DNA from: Acorus gramineus
Lineage: Eukaryota; Streptophyta; Magnoliopsida; Acorales; Acoraceae
DNA: 64,000 bases
NCBI GenBank assembly: GCA_030737835.1
Contig: CM060848.1
Span: forward strand, 15,154,760 to 15,218,759
Direction: 5' to 3'
Position numbers and translations under genes: made by a program. The notes beneath the pieces were generated by a model. That model saw only the letters and a list, made by a program, of their open reading frames with translations, did not search any database and had not been told where the DNA came from. Positions 12,250-25,181 of this stretch are shown here, in pieces; the stretch's first letter is position 1, and the number at the start of each line of letters is the position of its first letter.

Positions 12250-12740
12250 TATATACAGCTGTGTGCAGCATAAGCTTATCAATTATTCCAAAAAAATCAG
12301 AATTCGATTCGAATCTGTATCTGAAAAATAAAAAATATTCGATATTCGAATATTTGGAGTGCGGATATGGATACGAGTTTATTTGATTAAAAAAATATCC
12401 GTATTCGATATATATTATAAAAATATATATATTTGTATTATATATTGTCCATATCGTTATCTTGTACGATTAATTACAATGGTAATATATTATGATACTA
12501 TTAAATTTTTAATGTAGGATATATGAAGGAGAAAGTAAATTTTAAAATCTTAATTTTAATTTTTATATATCTCTAAAATATCGTTTGATTATCTAAATTA
12601 ATGTTAATATTTAAACATGTCAGTTATGCGAAAAATATCTGAAATATCTATGTCCGAATCCGACAGTTATGATATAGATACTAACGTATCCATACATATA
12701 TACTGCGGCATTGCAATGTATATTGCGCAATCGTAATGTA
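12250..12740. repeat. Truncated copy of the hAT-like MITE at 23099-23595
   Basis: The order of phrases 'tatccgtattcgatatatattat', 'tatattatgatactattaaa' and 'aaattaatgttaatatt' matches the element at 23099-23595 over about 400 bp. Clear terminal repeats are missing, so this is a decayed or end-trimmed relative. It lies in the 1.6-kb gap between the convergent HAK and GH3 genes. Confidence 0.55.
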
Positions 12741-12751
12741 TAGGTGGCTAA

Positions 12752-12981
12752 GGGCCCGTTTGAAAATTAGTTTCGAGAGCTTTTAGATTTGTAAGAAACT
12801 GTTTTTTTCAAACCCATTTTCAAACAGAAAATGAGATCAAAAGCTGTAGATAAATTTATGTGAAAAATGTTCAAAACCTAAATTTTCAAAAAAATATTGG
12901 AAGATAATTTTTAATAAAATCAGTTTTAAATTTAATTTTTATCTAAAATCAATTTTACAATCGTGTAATCAAACGCAACGT
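12752..12981. mobile_element. Probable Tourist-like MITE
   Basis: The left end GGGCCCGTTTGA and the inverted right end ACGTTGCGTTTGA share GTTTGA. TAA occurs on both sides (12749-12751 and 12982-12984). It is about 230 bp and non-coding. The ends are less well matched than in the elements at 6257 and 49377. Confidence 0.45.
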
Positions 12982-13416
12982 TAAAACACAGTAGGTTGCA
13001 TACGAGCTACAAAAATGGATTAAAGTGTATCAGCACTCGGACATATATAAACCCCATTTAAAGCCAAATTTCAGAATCCGTTTTTCCATAAAAGTTGTTC
13101 TCAAACCGTTTTCGTGACTGTCAACTGGTCTTTTCATATAAGTTCTTTACTTGACTTTTAAGGCATAAAAACCAAAATATTAAACAAAAAAAATAAAGCT
13201 TAGAAAAATAATTTTACAACAGCAGAATAAATACCATAATTGGTTTCAAATGTATATTTTCCGGGAAAAATTTTTTTTAAGTGAGGCCTGATTGCACGCC
13301 TGCACGTAATCATATGTACATAATATGAATCAACGGAGGTACCCAAAAAACAAAAATTACAATACCCTATGATATGAAATTCTATCCATCACTAAAACCA
13401 CGAATCAATCAAATCT

Positions 13417-16400
13417 CTAAATCTGAAACCAAGACGACAAGGCGGTGGAAGACGAAGTGAACGGCGCAGAGCGAATCCGAGGCCCACGTTTGGGCAACTG
13501 GAGGCCCATTTCAAGCCCAAACCCAAACGGGTAGAGCGGGTCGTACCTCTCGTCGCCCGCGTTCATCGGCAACTGGTCCACCCGCCTGAACCAAGTCCGG
13601 GGCAGCCTCCCCTGGAACTCGTACCGCCCGAATATCACGTCAGCGATCCCGTCACCCGCTTCGCTCCCGGGCAGCCACGCCGCCACCAGCCCATCCATCG
13701 AGCCCACGTGGGCCTGGATCGTTATGGGCCTTCCGGAGACGATGATGACGAGGCACCGGACCGACCCACACACGGTCTCGATGGTCTCGAGGCTCTCTGG
13801 GGGTAGCTCGAGCTTGTCGTCGTCACCTCCGGACTCGACGTAGGGTTTCTCGCCGACTACGACGACGGCGTAGGAGAATCCGCTGTTTGTCTGCAAGAAC
13901 TTCGCGTCGGGCTTCTCATTGTGGACCACCTGGGTTCGCATGCTCACTGAGTTCTTGATCCCTTGCAGGATTGTTGTCCCTGGACGACATTAATAGTGTT
14001 GTTATTCATGTGAATAATTTTAAGTACGGAGCAAATCATCTGTTTTGAATTTTTTTTGTTTTTAATAATATACGTCATCTCTAAAAAAAAAAAAAAAAAA
14101 TTCTAACATATATATACCGTTGGAAAATGGGCCCGACAAAAGAAAACAATTGTGTGTAATAGTGCTTAATTTATAGAAAATGATATGTCTCAACTCTGTT
14201 TATATCCTGTCTGCTATCCTCAACCATTTTGACTTTTTTATATAAAGTATATATATACTCACCCAATTAACTAAGTATTGTTATTGCTATGAATAGTTAA
14301 ATATTCACTCATATTAATGAAACACGTGTTTTTTCTTTTCTTGGAAAAAAACAAAAGATTGAAAACCATTTAATTTTGAAAAAAAAAAAACATAGGACTC
14401 AACACCATTTTCAATGCCATTGCAGTACACATCTATTTTTTATATATTTTTAAATATTATATCGCATAAAAATTGACTGGATGTGCTAAAATGTTAATTA
14501 CTTACCATTGGTGATGTCACCTGGGCCACCGGCCCATGTGATGGTCCACCCGCCGCACTGGTACCCGATATCATCCGCGTGGCTGCCGGCCACCAGAATC
14601 TTACCCGCCCTCCGATCCAACGGAAGCAACGGCCTCCCTCCGGGCTTCCCGTTCTTCAGCAACACCAAACTCTTCCTCACCGCCTCCCTCGCCAGCTCCC
14701 TATGCTCCCTCCGCCCCACAACCGGGCCCAAAGACCTATCCGCCATGGGCTTCTCGAAAAGGCCCATCACGAACTTCACCCTCAGCACCCTCGCCACCGC
14801 GTCGTCGATCCTCGACATCGGCACCTCCCCGGAGTTAACCAGGTCTGTGAGGTCCCCGATGAACCTCGGGTAGTCGTGGGGGACCATGACCATGTCGATG
14901 CCGGCGTTGATGGCGGCGCGGACGCTGTCGCGGTAGTGGGACCCGGGAGGGGAGGAGATCCGGTCGATCCCCTCCCAGTCGGATATGATGAAGCCCTTGA
15001 AGCCCATCTCGTGCTTCAGGACCCGGGTTAGGAGGTAGCGGTTGGTGTGCATCTTGACGCCGTTCCAGCTCGAGTACGAGGCCATGACGGTGGAGACGCC
15101 CATGGAGACGGCGTCGATGTACGGCCTCATGTGCACGTCGAAGAACGTCGGGTAGTCCGCCACCGTGTTGTTCTCGTTGATCCCGCCCGTTGTGCCGCCG
15201 TCCCCCGCATAGTGCTTCGCGCTGGCTACCACGCCACTGCCAAAGCCCCTCAATCATTTTTACGATCATAAACATTCATATTTATTTAATTTAATGAAAT
15301 AAATGCATTAATAAAAAAGTAAAGTATAATATAATATATATTTTATATACAGTACTATTTGGAATATATATAAAAATAAAAAGGGGAATAATTGACTCAC
15401 GTGGCTGTATTAATGTACGGGTAGCCTTTGGGATGATCGGACGGTGGAGAACCCTGGAGGCCGAGGATGATCTTTGACATGCTCCGCACGATCTCGGTGT
15501 CCTCACTGTAGCTCTCGTAGCACCGGCCCCACCGTGGGTCCCTGCACACCTGGAAAGGAACCAGGTACAGCAAATGAAATTATTGGACACAGAAATCCAA
15601 GAGGGGTTGAAAGAGGAGGGGTCTTGTCGACGAGTCAAAATCCGGTGCATTTGGTAGAGCCGTTGAAGAGGTGGGACTGCCTTCGGTTGCACGTTTTGAT
15701 CAGACAGGAAATTACATGTATCATTTCAAAAGTTGTTTTACAAGATTTGATTTGATTTGTTTTTTTTTTTTTTAAATTAAATTAAATTTGATTTGAACGT
15801 TTGTAGTGTTAAAAAACAAAACAAAAACAAAAAATTTAGAAAAACATGTTTTCAAAAGCTACGATTTCACATTAATTTTCAATCAATCTCAATCAATAGT
15901 AGCTTCTTGATAATGCAACAAATGTTGCCTCATATTATAAAAGTATATTTGAGAAGAGTGCATATTACACAACTAATTAATTTTTATTTCCAATCTCCTA
16001 TATATTCTTGTTTCTCTAACTGTATTTATTTATTTGTAATATGTTAAAAATAAAATATATAATTTTTACTTTTCTCACAAATAGTATATAAACAATTTTG
16101 TTGCTAGTTATTATTTAAAATAAAATTGGTTAATTTATCAGCAAGTTATAATTTTATATACCATCACAATCATTGATGATAGGGCATAGGCACTAAAAAA
16201 ATTAATGTCCCATTCGTGCTAGAGTGCACCCCGACCCTAAAACAATCAAATCAACCCAAAGTAAAAGAAAAAAAAAAAAAAAAAGACTCACAGCAATGCA
16301 AGGAGCGAAGGTGTACGGAACTCCGGTGGCCTTGAGCTCCAAAGCCGTCGCCTTTCCGATCCTCACCATCAGATCTTCATCTCTTCAGTAAAAAAAAAAA

Positions 16401-17087
16401 AAAACATATATAAATTTTTTTTTTTTTAAAGTATGAAATGATGTCTATTGTTGTATAATGAATTGTACCTAGCGGCCCCGAGTCCGATGTTGTGGGGGAA
16501 TATGGTGGCCCCGACGACGTTATTGTGGCCGTGCACGGCGTCTGTCCCATATATGATCGGTATCTCGAGCCGGGTCTCGAAGGCCGCCCTCTGAAAGCCA
16601 TCAATCATATCCGCCCACATCGACGGACTCGCATTCTTCGGCGCGCTATCCCCACCGTTCAATATGCTCCCTTCATTTTTCATAAAATGCATCATCAAAT
16701 AAGGTTATTTTAATGACCCACTTGTACCTTTTCTTGGTATTTTAAAAAGCTAGAAAGAAAAAACCCAAATTGAAAAACCCAATCTTGATGTGTTTCTTGA
16801 GAACCCAAATACAACATGAAAAGATGAAAGAACACCCAAATGTTACCGATGAAGAAGTCGCGAACGACGTCGGGAGGGGCGACGATGCGATCAATCTGGG
16901 TCATCTGACCGATCTTCTCGGCCAAGGTCATGCGCGAGAGGAGGTCGGAGACTCGGTCCTCGATCGAGGCCCGAGGATCTTTGTAGAGGACATAATCGGC
17001 GGCAGCGGTGGTGGGCGCAGTGGATGAAGAGAAGAGGAGGAGGAGGAGGAGGAGGAGGAGGAGAGGAAGCTCAGATTTTGCACTCAT
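13417..17087 (-). CDS. Secreted GH3 beta-glucosidase / beta-D-glucan exohydrolase, 6 exons, 662 aa
   Basis: Exons from the 5' end: 17087-16847, 16670-16469, 16382-16292, 15549-15401, 15248-14506, 13979-13417. Phases sum to 663 codons with the stop. A signal peptide (about residues 1-30) contains a run of eleven Leu, so the enzyme should act in the cell wall or vacuole, hydrolysing beta-linked glucosides or short beta-glucans. GH3 landmarks in order are [61 protein letters not shown], and [11 protein letters not shown], with the expected nucleophile at Asp318. The second domain carries [28 protein letters not shown] and YPFGFGL. Length is slightly above the usual plant 620-630 aa, mainly from the signal peptide and a Ser-rich tail. 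The gene is much richer in G and C than its neighbours, especially the last two exons. True substrate cannot be read from sequence. Confidence 0.95.
17029..17065 (-). repeat. Coding trinucleotide microsatellite (GAG/CTC) in the GH3 signal peptide
   Basis: A run of about ten 'gga' triplets on the + strand encodes the poly-leucine core of the GH3 signal peptide. Such runs change length easily in whole codons, so leucine number may vary between individuals without breaking the frame. Confidence 0.85.
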
Positions 17088-17165
17088 GGTTTGGGCTGAA
17101 ACTTTCTTTCAATCACGTAAAAAACGTTTGAAATGGTAATGCAAGTTTTCGTATTTGTGTGTTTG

Positions 17166-17173
17166 TATATATA
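17166..17173 (-). promoter_or_regulatory. Possible TATA box of the GH3 gene
   Basis: TATATATA on the minus strand lies about 80 bases upstream of the GH3 start codon, a plausible distance for a TATA box with a short 5' leader. This rests on composition and spacing alone. Confidence 0.35.
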
Positions 17174-17394
17174 ATAGATGCGAATAGACTGATGTTGTGA
17201 TTTGCTTAAAACGGGTAACGTGTGTTTCTCACCGGTAAAGTTTAATATGATTAGACTGAACGAATCTTGTCAATTTATTTGATATAGACGTTTGAACAGC
17301 ATTTTGGTTAACTTTGAATTTTTTTGTTTTTTTAGATAATATTAGGTATAATAACACGTACAGTATTACGTAAGCTGCCTATATTTTAATTTTT

Positions 17395-18110
17395 GATGAG
17401 AGGTTATAGTTTGCACAACCAAATATAGGATAGGGTTACGTCGAATGAGTACGATTTCAATTTTAATAAGGCACTCTTGAGAAGGTGAGACACGACCAGA
17501 TTGAATCATGATTGGTCGGATGGTCTCATACCTCACGGGCGAATGCTATCCCGAACAAGTGAGACACAACCAGATTGAAGATTTGGTCGGGCAGTCTTAC
17601 ACCTCGCGGCTAAATAACTAGGTACATGCTGAGCAAAACCTTGTGTACTGATCAGACCAAGGTTACGAGGAGGACCTGAGAAACAGTCAAACAATCATAA
17701 CGCCTGTAACTTTCAGATGGGTGATTAAGGCTCATTACTCGTAAAACATAAATAATTAAGGACACGTTTAGTTACAATAAAGCAAGGCAGTTACTGCAAA
17801 ACTCGCTCACTAAGCAGTCATTAAAGGAGAGTTGTTAAAACGGCTATGAGGCCAGTAACAACGGCTATCTAAGTCTATGAGCCATATAAAAGGGAAAGGT
17901 AATCTACAAATAAAGGTATCTAATTCTCATTTGTCTACAAGCTACCTTAAGGGTGAGATTATTCTTTGAATTTCCTTTACTGTTACATATCTTCAGAGCC
18001 CCTTTGGCTAGCATACACCGGTGTCCCTTTAATTTCTTTTTGAGTGCAGGATCCACGTTCAACTGGGTCCAGATTTGAGGAAGAGACTTTGTCCGATTAT
18101 TTTGATTGAA
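17395..18110 (+). mobile_element. Gypsy-like LTR remnant
   Basis: The block contains a TATA-like 'catataaaaggg' at about 17883-17894 and, some 130 bases later, 'cctttggctagcataca' followed by 'accggtgtccc' and 'gtgcaggatcc'. That order is familiar from the 3' part of plant Gypsy LTRs. Two internal copies of a 'gtgagacac(g/a)accagattga' phrase lie near 17480 and 17560. Exact ends and target duplication are not clear. No internal coding region adjoins it, so it is a fossil solo LTR or fragment. Confidence 0.5.
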
Positions 18111-18814
18111 GGGGGAAAATACCTCTTCGATTGTGATTGAGATACTTTGTAAGATTCAAAACTAAACTTAAATGTCATTAAATTCTAAATCTTTTTTTCA
18201 AGACTCAATTAATTTATATATCTCAAAATTAAGATCGAACAGTCACAAACACGTTTGATAATCAAATTGTTCCACGTTCATTGGACCTAATCCAATTGAA
18301 CTCACTTTAAAAAATAAAAAAGTTATATATTTTATTACAAATAAAAATTAATTACGTGTCATAACTTCCTTTTTCTTATGAAACCGGCAGTCTCCTCATA
18401 ATGAGATTGATTAAAAATAATGATTTAATGATGAACGTGTTCAAAAGCTTAACGCAAATCTTGAAACTATTGGAGAGTTGATAAACAATATTCCAACCTT
18501 TTTTTCATTTAAAAAAAATCAACTTTGAAGTTCTTTATTAAAAAACAATTTGTCGTCTACTTCGAATATATTACTAACCGAACGTATAATGGAAGAAGAA
18601 GCCATCCAATAAGAAAGGATTAAGGGTAGCAATAGAAGAGACTAGAGAGTTCTATATCACCCTCAAGCACCCATGATACACATTGCCTCCGAATCTCATT
18701 TTATTTAGGCGCCATGATGCGCCTTTTCGACACCGAGTCTTATTTTATTTAATTTTATTACGAAAAATCAACTTTCAACTTTTAAACAATTGAGCGATGA
18801 TACATTCAGTCTGT

Positions 18815-19030
18815 TTTACTATTTTTTTTTAGTCTTATATATTATATATATTACGTTATCATAGTGTATGAGGTTCTACTATAGTGAATGGGGCTATAAC
18901 ACAATTTTTTTTTAATATTTTCAAAGCAAAAAGAAAATGTACTGTTGTATCTGAGTATATGTATCATTTCATATAACAGCGTGCACTTCAATAAAATAGT
19001 ATGATTTTTCTATAAAAAAAAAGAAAAAAA
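18815..19030. repeat. Dispersed AT-rich repeat, copy 1
   Basis: The phrases 'gttatcatagtgtatg', 'ggggctataa' and 'catttcatataacag' occur here. They recur around 20640-20790 and 22665-22905, in the same order for the best matches. This looks like a low-copy local repeat, possibly a decayed MITE. Ends are not defined. Confidence 0.45.
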
Positions 19031-20084
19031 TGGTATGTACTACAATTGAGACTGCAATGGCAACCGAATGTTTCATTTTTCAAAACAATATGTCCTCTAA
19101 CTCAACATTCATTTAATGGGCCTGGTGGGTCTATTCAGAGTTTCATTTTAGCATTATGTTACACTCATTAATTTTTGTGATCCTAAATGCAGTCTTATAT
19201 ATCTCATTAGTCTCTTATATAATTTTGTTCATTTTTTATAAATAATTTTATTTAATTCATTTGAATATATATTTTACATTTTATAAAAATACATACTTTA
19301 TTAGATGAGTTATATGATTTTAAAAAAATAAAAACATATATACAATTTGCATTTTGGATAGTAAATTTGAAAGAGTGGTAAAATTTTCTTTATTTTATGG
19401 GTTTCATGTGCGAGCATTATTACACACAGTTTTATTTGCATTGGGCTGAAAAAATGCATGTGTATAGCATTATCCTTTTAATTTTACCCCTATTTTATTT
19501 TCTTAAAAGAGAAAATTCGGTAGATATTGTTTCCCCAATTTCATTAACGATATCGAAGTACAACACTGAAGGAGGTGAGGAGAAATAGAAGAACATAATC
19601 AGAAAACAGTAGTATACACTGAAATGTATCTTTGCGCTACATATATATGTTAGTGATTTTTCTATATCCCATAAACTGACCTTTGTTTCTTTTCAAATAT
19701 AATGAGTTGAAGAGGTTTTATGATTACTTGTTAAATAAACATCTATAAAATTATTTTGTATTTGATAAATTTCAACAATGTATGATATTCGGATTGGGTA
19801 TACTAATACATGTGTAGTTTACTCAAATCTGGATCTTCTATATCTTTAATTTGGGGGTTCATGAACCAATAAAAATCCATCACATAGAAAAAAAGTAATG
19901 CTTCCCTGTGAAATTACCCACATTTAAGCATATTTATTTAAAAAATTCACGAGTAAACTAGTTAAGCCAAATTAACAAATACTTCTTCACATCGTGATAA
20001 CCAGAACAATTTTATAGGCACCATAAACTACACAATTGTTTAAATAATCACCTACGCCACCGTCTATGAAATTTGAATATTTAT

Positions 20085-20675
20085 TTTAATTGTCTGTCCC
20101 CTCAATCACATCGGATATTAATAAAAAGTTACATATACGAAAACAACCACTTCACACTAAAAAAGAAAAAGGAACCCCTTTAAAATGCTGGATGGATTTG
20201 GGAGGCCGGGAAGAAGTTGCAAAAAAAGGAAGACAAACATAAATGGACAAAAATGAAAAAGATATCCGGAGTTTCATTTATAATCGAATATATTTATTTT
20301 TTTTATAAAATTATACATTTATTTGTTGAAGTGCATGCTATTATATGAAATGAAGGATATATTAAAATACATTAATATATTTTAATTATCTGTCCTCTCA
20401 ATCACATCGGACATTAATAAAAAGTTACATATATGAAAACAACCACTTCACACTGAAAAAGAAAAAGGAACCCCCTTTCAAATCCTGTATGGACTTCGGG
20501 AGGCCAGGAAGAAGTCGCAAAAAAAGGGCGACAAACATAAGTGGACAAAAATGAAAAAGATACCCGGAGTTCCATTTATAATCGAATATATTTATTTTTT
20601 TTATAAAATTATACATTCATTCGTTGAAGTGCATGCTATTATATGAAATGAAGTATATACTAAGATACATTAGTA
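20085..20675. repeat. Tandem repeat, two units of about 298 bp
   Basis: Unit 1 (about 20085-20379) and unit 2 (about 20380-20675) share long identical phrases, such as 'aaaacaaccacttcacact' and 'gaagtgcatgctattatat'. A third, shorter and more diverged copy lies at about 20950-21125. No open frame is conserved between units. It resembles a young local satellite. Confidence 0.75.
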
Positions 20676-21129
20676 TATTTTTTTTATGATGAAAAAATGA
20701 AAAAAATATATTGCAGTATATATTATGATAGTGTAATATACACTATGTTAGTACAGTATATACTATGTTATCATAGTGTATGGGGCTGCAAAACGGATTG
20801 TAAAACAGACTGCGTGTATCAGCACTCGGACAAAACTGTTCGAGCAAACACGTGAATGATTTGGTTATGTCGGGAACTGAGCCATTTTCAAGGGGTGACA
20901 GTTGTATATTGAAAATATATGCGACTCATTTGATTTTCATTAAGGATAGTCTGTTGTCCCCTTAATAGCCTAATCGGACATTTAAAAGTTACATGAAAAC
21001 AACTACTTCACACTGGGAAAAAAAAATCCCTTTCAAATCCTAAATGGACTTTGGGAAGCCGGGAAGAAGTTGCTAAAAAGGGGTGACAAAAGCAAGTCGA
21101 CAAAAATGTTCTGTAAAAATATATGCTAG

Positions 21130-22660
21130 TCATGATTTTCAAGGGGTCACAATTGTATATTGAAAATACATGCGACTCATATGATTTTCATCAAGGATTG
21201 GGGGTCACAATATAACAAGGAACATGCCACGTTTGAGGGGAACCAATTGCTGGTCGGTCGATAAGTAGACATACAGATCTTTGGGTCTAGTTGCTTCCAC
21301 GATTAGATGTCCCTAGCTATTTAATTTTTTTTAGAGCATCAATACATTCAGTTCATTTTCTAATCTCGTCTATAATCTAAAGCAGTCTATCAATCACTTA
21401 TACGCTCAACCATTAGATTGTATTATATACTCTACTAGCGTAGTACATGAATCTTTTAAAAAAAATTATTTTTACAAAAAGAAAAAAATTGTCACTTTTT
21501 TAAAGTATATATTTTATTTTATTTTAACAATATATATATTTAAATAGACGAATATATATGAAAAAAAACGGTGAGGGTTTTCAATGAGATTACACACGAG
21601 GGGCTGGATATATTATTTTTTTATTTTTTTTTCTTTATGTCTTATCACCTCCCATTCATTACATCAATTTTATTAATAGAATCCGTGGTATTTCTCTCTA
21701 CCTTGGTAAGGAAAAAAAGAGTCTTCCTGCCCAAATGAAGCCCATGATCAAATTCTTCCCGCGTACAATTAAAGTCAGAGAGTCTAGATAAACCCAGAAT
21801 TCAATTGAGTGTAATAAATGACAAGCAAGAATGTAATTACCACGAATGATCAAATTTTCTTGTTATTCCAATCTAAATCATACAAGCATTTACAAGTCGA
21901 ACAGTTTTTTCTCCTTGGTTAGGTTAGGCCCATTACGTGATGGGCAATAAATCACCTTGAAAACTCTGACCCGGATCCAATATCCAGTTTATGATCTTAT
22001 CCAAAGTAACACAATCTTACCGAGACTAATGTTATGTTGACCATCCAAACTGCCAGAGTACCACACGTATTACTTTGATTAATTATCTGTGGATACTTTT
22101 TATCCGGCCAGGCCAGCTTGATCTGGTCATCTTCATCAGATCAGACCACCAGATCAGTTTGGATAAATGTTTCAACAGTGGTTTTGTGAGTACAAATTGC
22201 ATCTGGGGAAATGTTTCAAAGAAGATTAATGTTGGTAATGTTTGCGTGTGCTGTTGTTCCAGTTGTAGTCTTACGTGAAGGTGTATACTTTACATGATGA
22301 AATATAATATTATTTTATAAAAATAAAAATATATATTTTAATAAATTGTATAAACTCACTTATTATAAAAAGTTAACATGTTTTATTTATTAATATATAA
22401 CATTTGCAGGCGGGGCTGGAAACATGTGTATCAGCGCCAAAAGCTAAAATAAATCATTGTGTGGGTAATGCATGTAAACTTTATATATGTCCTAAGGACA
22501 TTCCAAAAGCCTAACCTGTTATCAATAGGTGTTTAACCAATGAGCATTGTTACACGCGTTCTATGTGAACAGTCACGCGGATAATTCATATATATATATA
22601 TATAATTTTTTTATATTTGTTAAAATGAATCTATTTGAATCGTTTATGCATTGCAGTATT
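21130..22660. other. AT-rich intergenic stretch, no gene seen
   Basis: Only short open frames without family resemblance are present, plus a dinucleotide TA run near 22590. I see no gene or defined mobile element. Confidence 0.5.
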
Positions 22661-22664
22661 TTTC

Positions 22665-22905
22665 ATCAAAGCATATACTTCATGATAACGTAGTATATAT
22701 GACAATATACGTAGTATATACACTATGATAATGTAATATATACTACACTATTATAGTGTATGCGGTTCTATCATAGTTTTGACCCAAATTTTTTTTCATT
22801 TTTTTACAATGAAAAAAATAAATTAATGTATCTTGGTATATACTTTATTTCATATAACAGTATACACTTCAAATAGTGAGTGTATGATTTAAAAAAAAAA
22901 AAAAA
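22665..22905. repeat. Dispersed AT-rich repeat, copy 2
   Basis: This is related to 18815-19030 through 'tatagtgtatg', 'tatttcatataacag' and a closing A run. It is rich in TATACTAC/GTAGTATA inverted phrases that could form a hairpin. Non-coding. Confidence 0.45.
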
Positions 22906-23098
22906 AAATAGAATAGACTCTGATTAAAACTGTAAGGGGGCTGTTTGTATCTTTTTCCTAAAGTCAATATGGGCCAAAAGAAATGAGTGGGCCATGGGAG
23001 GCAGCTGCCCCACTGGGCCATATGTGGCTCCGACCTTGCCATGAATAGAAGATGAAAATTAGGGTTAATAAAAATTTTAAAAATATAAAAACCAATAG

Positions 23099-23595
23099 GA
23101 TAACAAGCCTGTCAATTATCCAAAAAAAATCCGAATTTGATCCGAATTCGTATCTAAAAAATCAGAAATATCAAATATTCGAAGATCCGGAGTACGTATA
23201 TAGATATCAGTCTATCCGATCCAAAAAATATCCGTATCCGACATATATTATAAAAATATATATATTTGTATTATATATTGCCCATATTATTATCTTGTAT
23301 GATTGACCACAATGATAATATATTATAATACTATTAAATTTTTAATGTATAATATCTGAAAGAGATAATAAACCTTAAAATTTTAATTTTAATTTTGATG
23401 TTCATCTAAAATATCACTTGATTATCCAAATTAATGTTAATATTCAAACATGTCAATTATCTGAAAAATATCCGTATTCGATCTGTATATGAAGGAATCC
23501 GAATCCGAAAATTAATATCCGTATCTGAATCTAAAAGTTAGGATATGGATATTGATATATCCGATTCGTATCTATCCGATTGACAGGCTTAATAA
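23099..23595. mobile_element. hAT-like MITE, about 490 bp
   Basis: The left end reads AAGCCTGTCAAT and the right end ATTGACAGGCTTA, a clear terminal inverted pair. The 8-mer ATAACAAG lies at the left edge, overlapping the first bases of the repeat, and again just after the right end; 8 bp is the hAT duplication length. The interior is built of 'atccgtatccga' and 'tccgaatccg' phrases in both orientations. No transposase is present. A decayed relative lies at 12250-12740. Confidence 0.6.
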
Positions 23596-25181
23596 CAAGG
23601 TCGTTATTTTAGTAAAAAGAAAAATATTATCTGATTTTTTATATAAATATATTTTTATATTTAGAGACCTATTTTAGTGAGCGCCTTAGATGGGAATCTT
23701 GCCACTTATACCCAGGGTTGGCCATCCATGCTTTCACTATCATAATCCATACTAATGTCCAGTTTTAATAACTCATTAACTCATTGGTGATACTCAGGCC
23801 CCAAAAAATAAGTGATTTGTTGACTTTTTAAAAAGGGTAAAATGTCAAAATACAAATATGCCATTCACTAAAAGTCTATCCCATTAACCAAAATCCCCAT
23901 ATTTTCTCTATTCGGTTATGAGTGAATCTTGAAATCCATTTATCCATTTTAAATTTTGAATTTTGAAATCCTTACCTAAATTACAATTAAAACTAAATTA
24001 CACAAAAAATTATCTAAATTGTTTTAATCAAAATTCTTCTTCAAACTTATATTCTTATTATACACATTAAATTTTATTTTTTTTAGGAATGTTATTAACT
24101 GAACATTAAAAAATTCAGGTATTTATTGTATTCAAATTTAAATTAAAAAAACATATATAGTTACTATATAAAACAGTTACATCAAATACATTTCTTAAAT
24201 ATTTATATCTCTCACAACGATTTGTTACATTTACATAAAAACTGTTACATTTACATTTAAACAATTTAGAAACATATTCTATTTTCAATAGTCAGTTACA
24301 TTTTATAGAAAATGTCAAACACATTTTTTGTCGTGTGATACATTTAACAAATCAATAATGATTCTTGGGCCCCAATTGGTAGACCCCATACTAAGCCCCA
24401 TGAGGTGGCAAGTGTGAATTTTCTATATTACCCCCCCCCCTACAATCAAGCTCTTCATTGATTTCCATAAATGAAGATTCCATAACCGGTCCGATAATTA
24501 TGGGATTAGTTACGATTTGGAAATCACTTCTTCTCTCTCACAACGAGTTTTTTTATTTTTCCGATTGTTCTCTCGTAACGAAAACAAAAATCAAACATCA
24601 AATTCATATATGATCGGCGGAGAAGAGAAGACAAAAAGGAAACTCGTCTTTGTTTTTGTGCGATCTGTTTGTGGTGCAAACATTCAGGTTAGGTCAATCG
24701 GAACCCCAAAAATTGACGATTTTAGACTTTTTAGATCCAGTTTTATTTGTGAAAATAAAAACAAGCATCGTAATTTTTTTTTTATTTTGATCGGTTGAGA
24801 CTAAGTTTTTTACACGGTTGTGGTGGAAATAATGGCGATCCATTCATGTTAGACTGTTTTAGATCTGAATAATTCACATTGATCTGATTTTTTAACTGTT
24901 CTTTACATTTATTTTAGATCTAGATTTAATGGTGGAAGTGAAAACAAACATCGAAATCAATTTTTTTTTTTCAGTTGGATCTGTGGAGGTTATTTGAATT
25001 GCACGGTTCATTTCCAGATACACGTATATCTTGATTTTATTTTGAAGTTTGACATTTTATTTCTCCATGGAATTGATTAATGTTTATCTGATTCATATTT
25101 AATTGCTAATTGTCATACATACATACATATATATATATATAAAGGCTTCAAAGACTTTTTTAAAGTATATGTATTGCTAAT

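Noticed and set aside
14508-15275. Several long plus-strand and minus-strand frames rich in Arg, His and Pro
   Set aside because: They are shadow frames of the GC-rich GH3 exon 5. Only the frame with the GH3 motifs joins correctly to the other exons.
13028-20840. Shared phrase GTGTATCAGCACTCGGACA near 13028 and 20815
   Set aside because: It is a single 19-base match between two intergenic sites, without extended similarity or defined ends. Too little to call an element.
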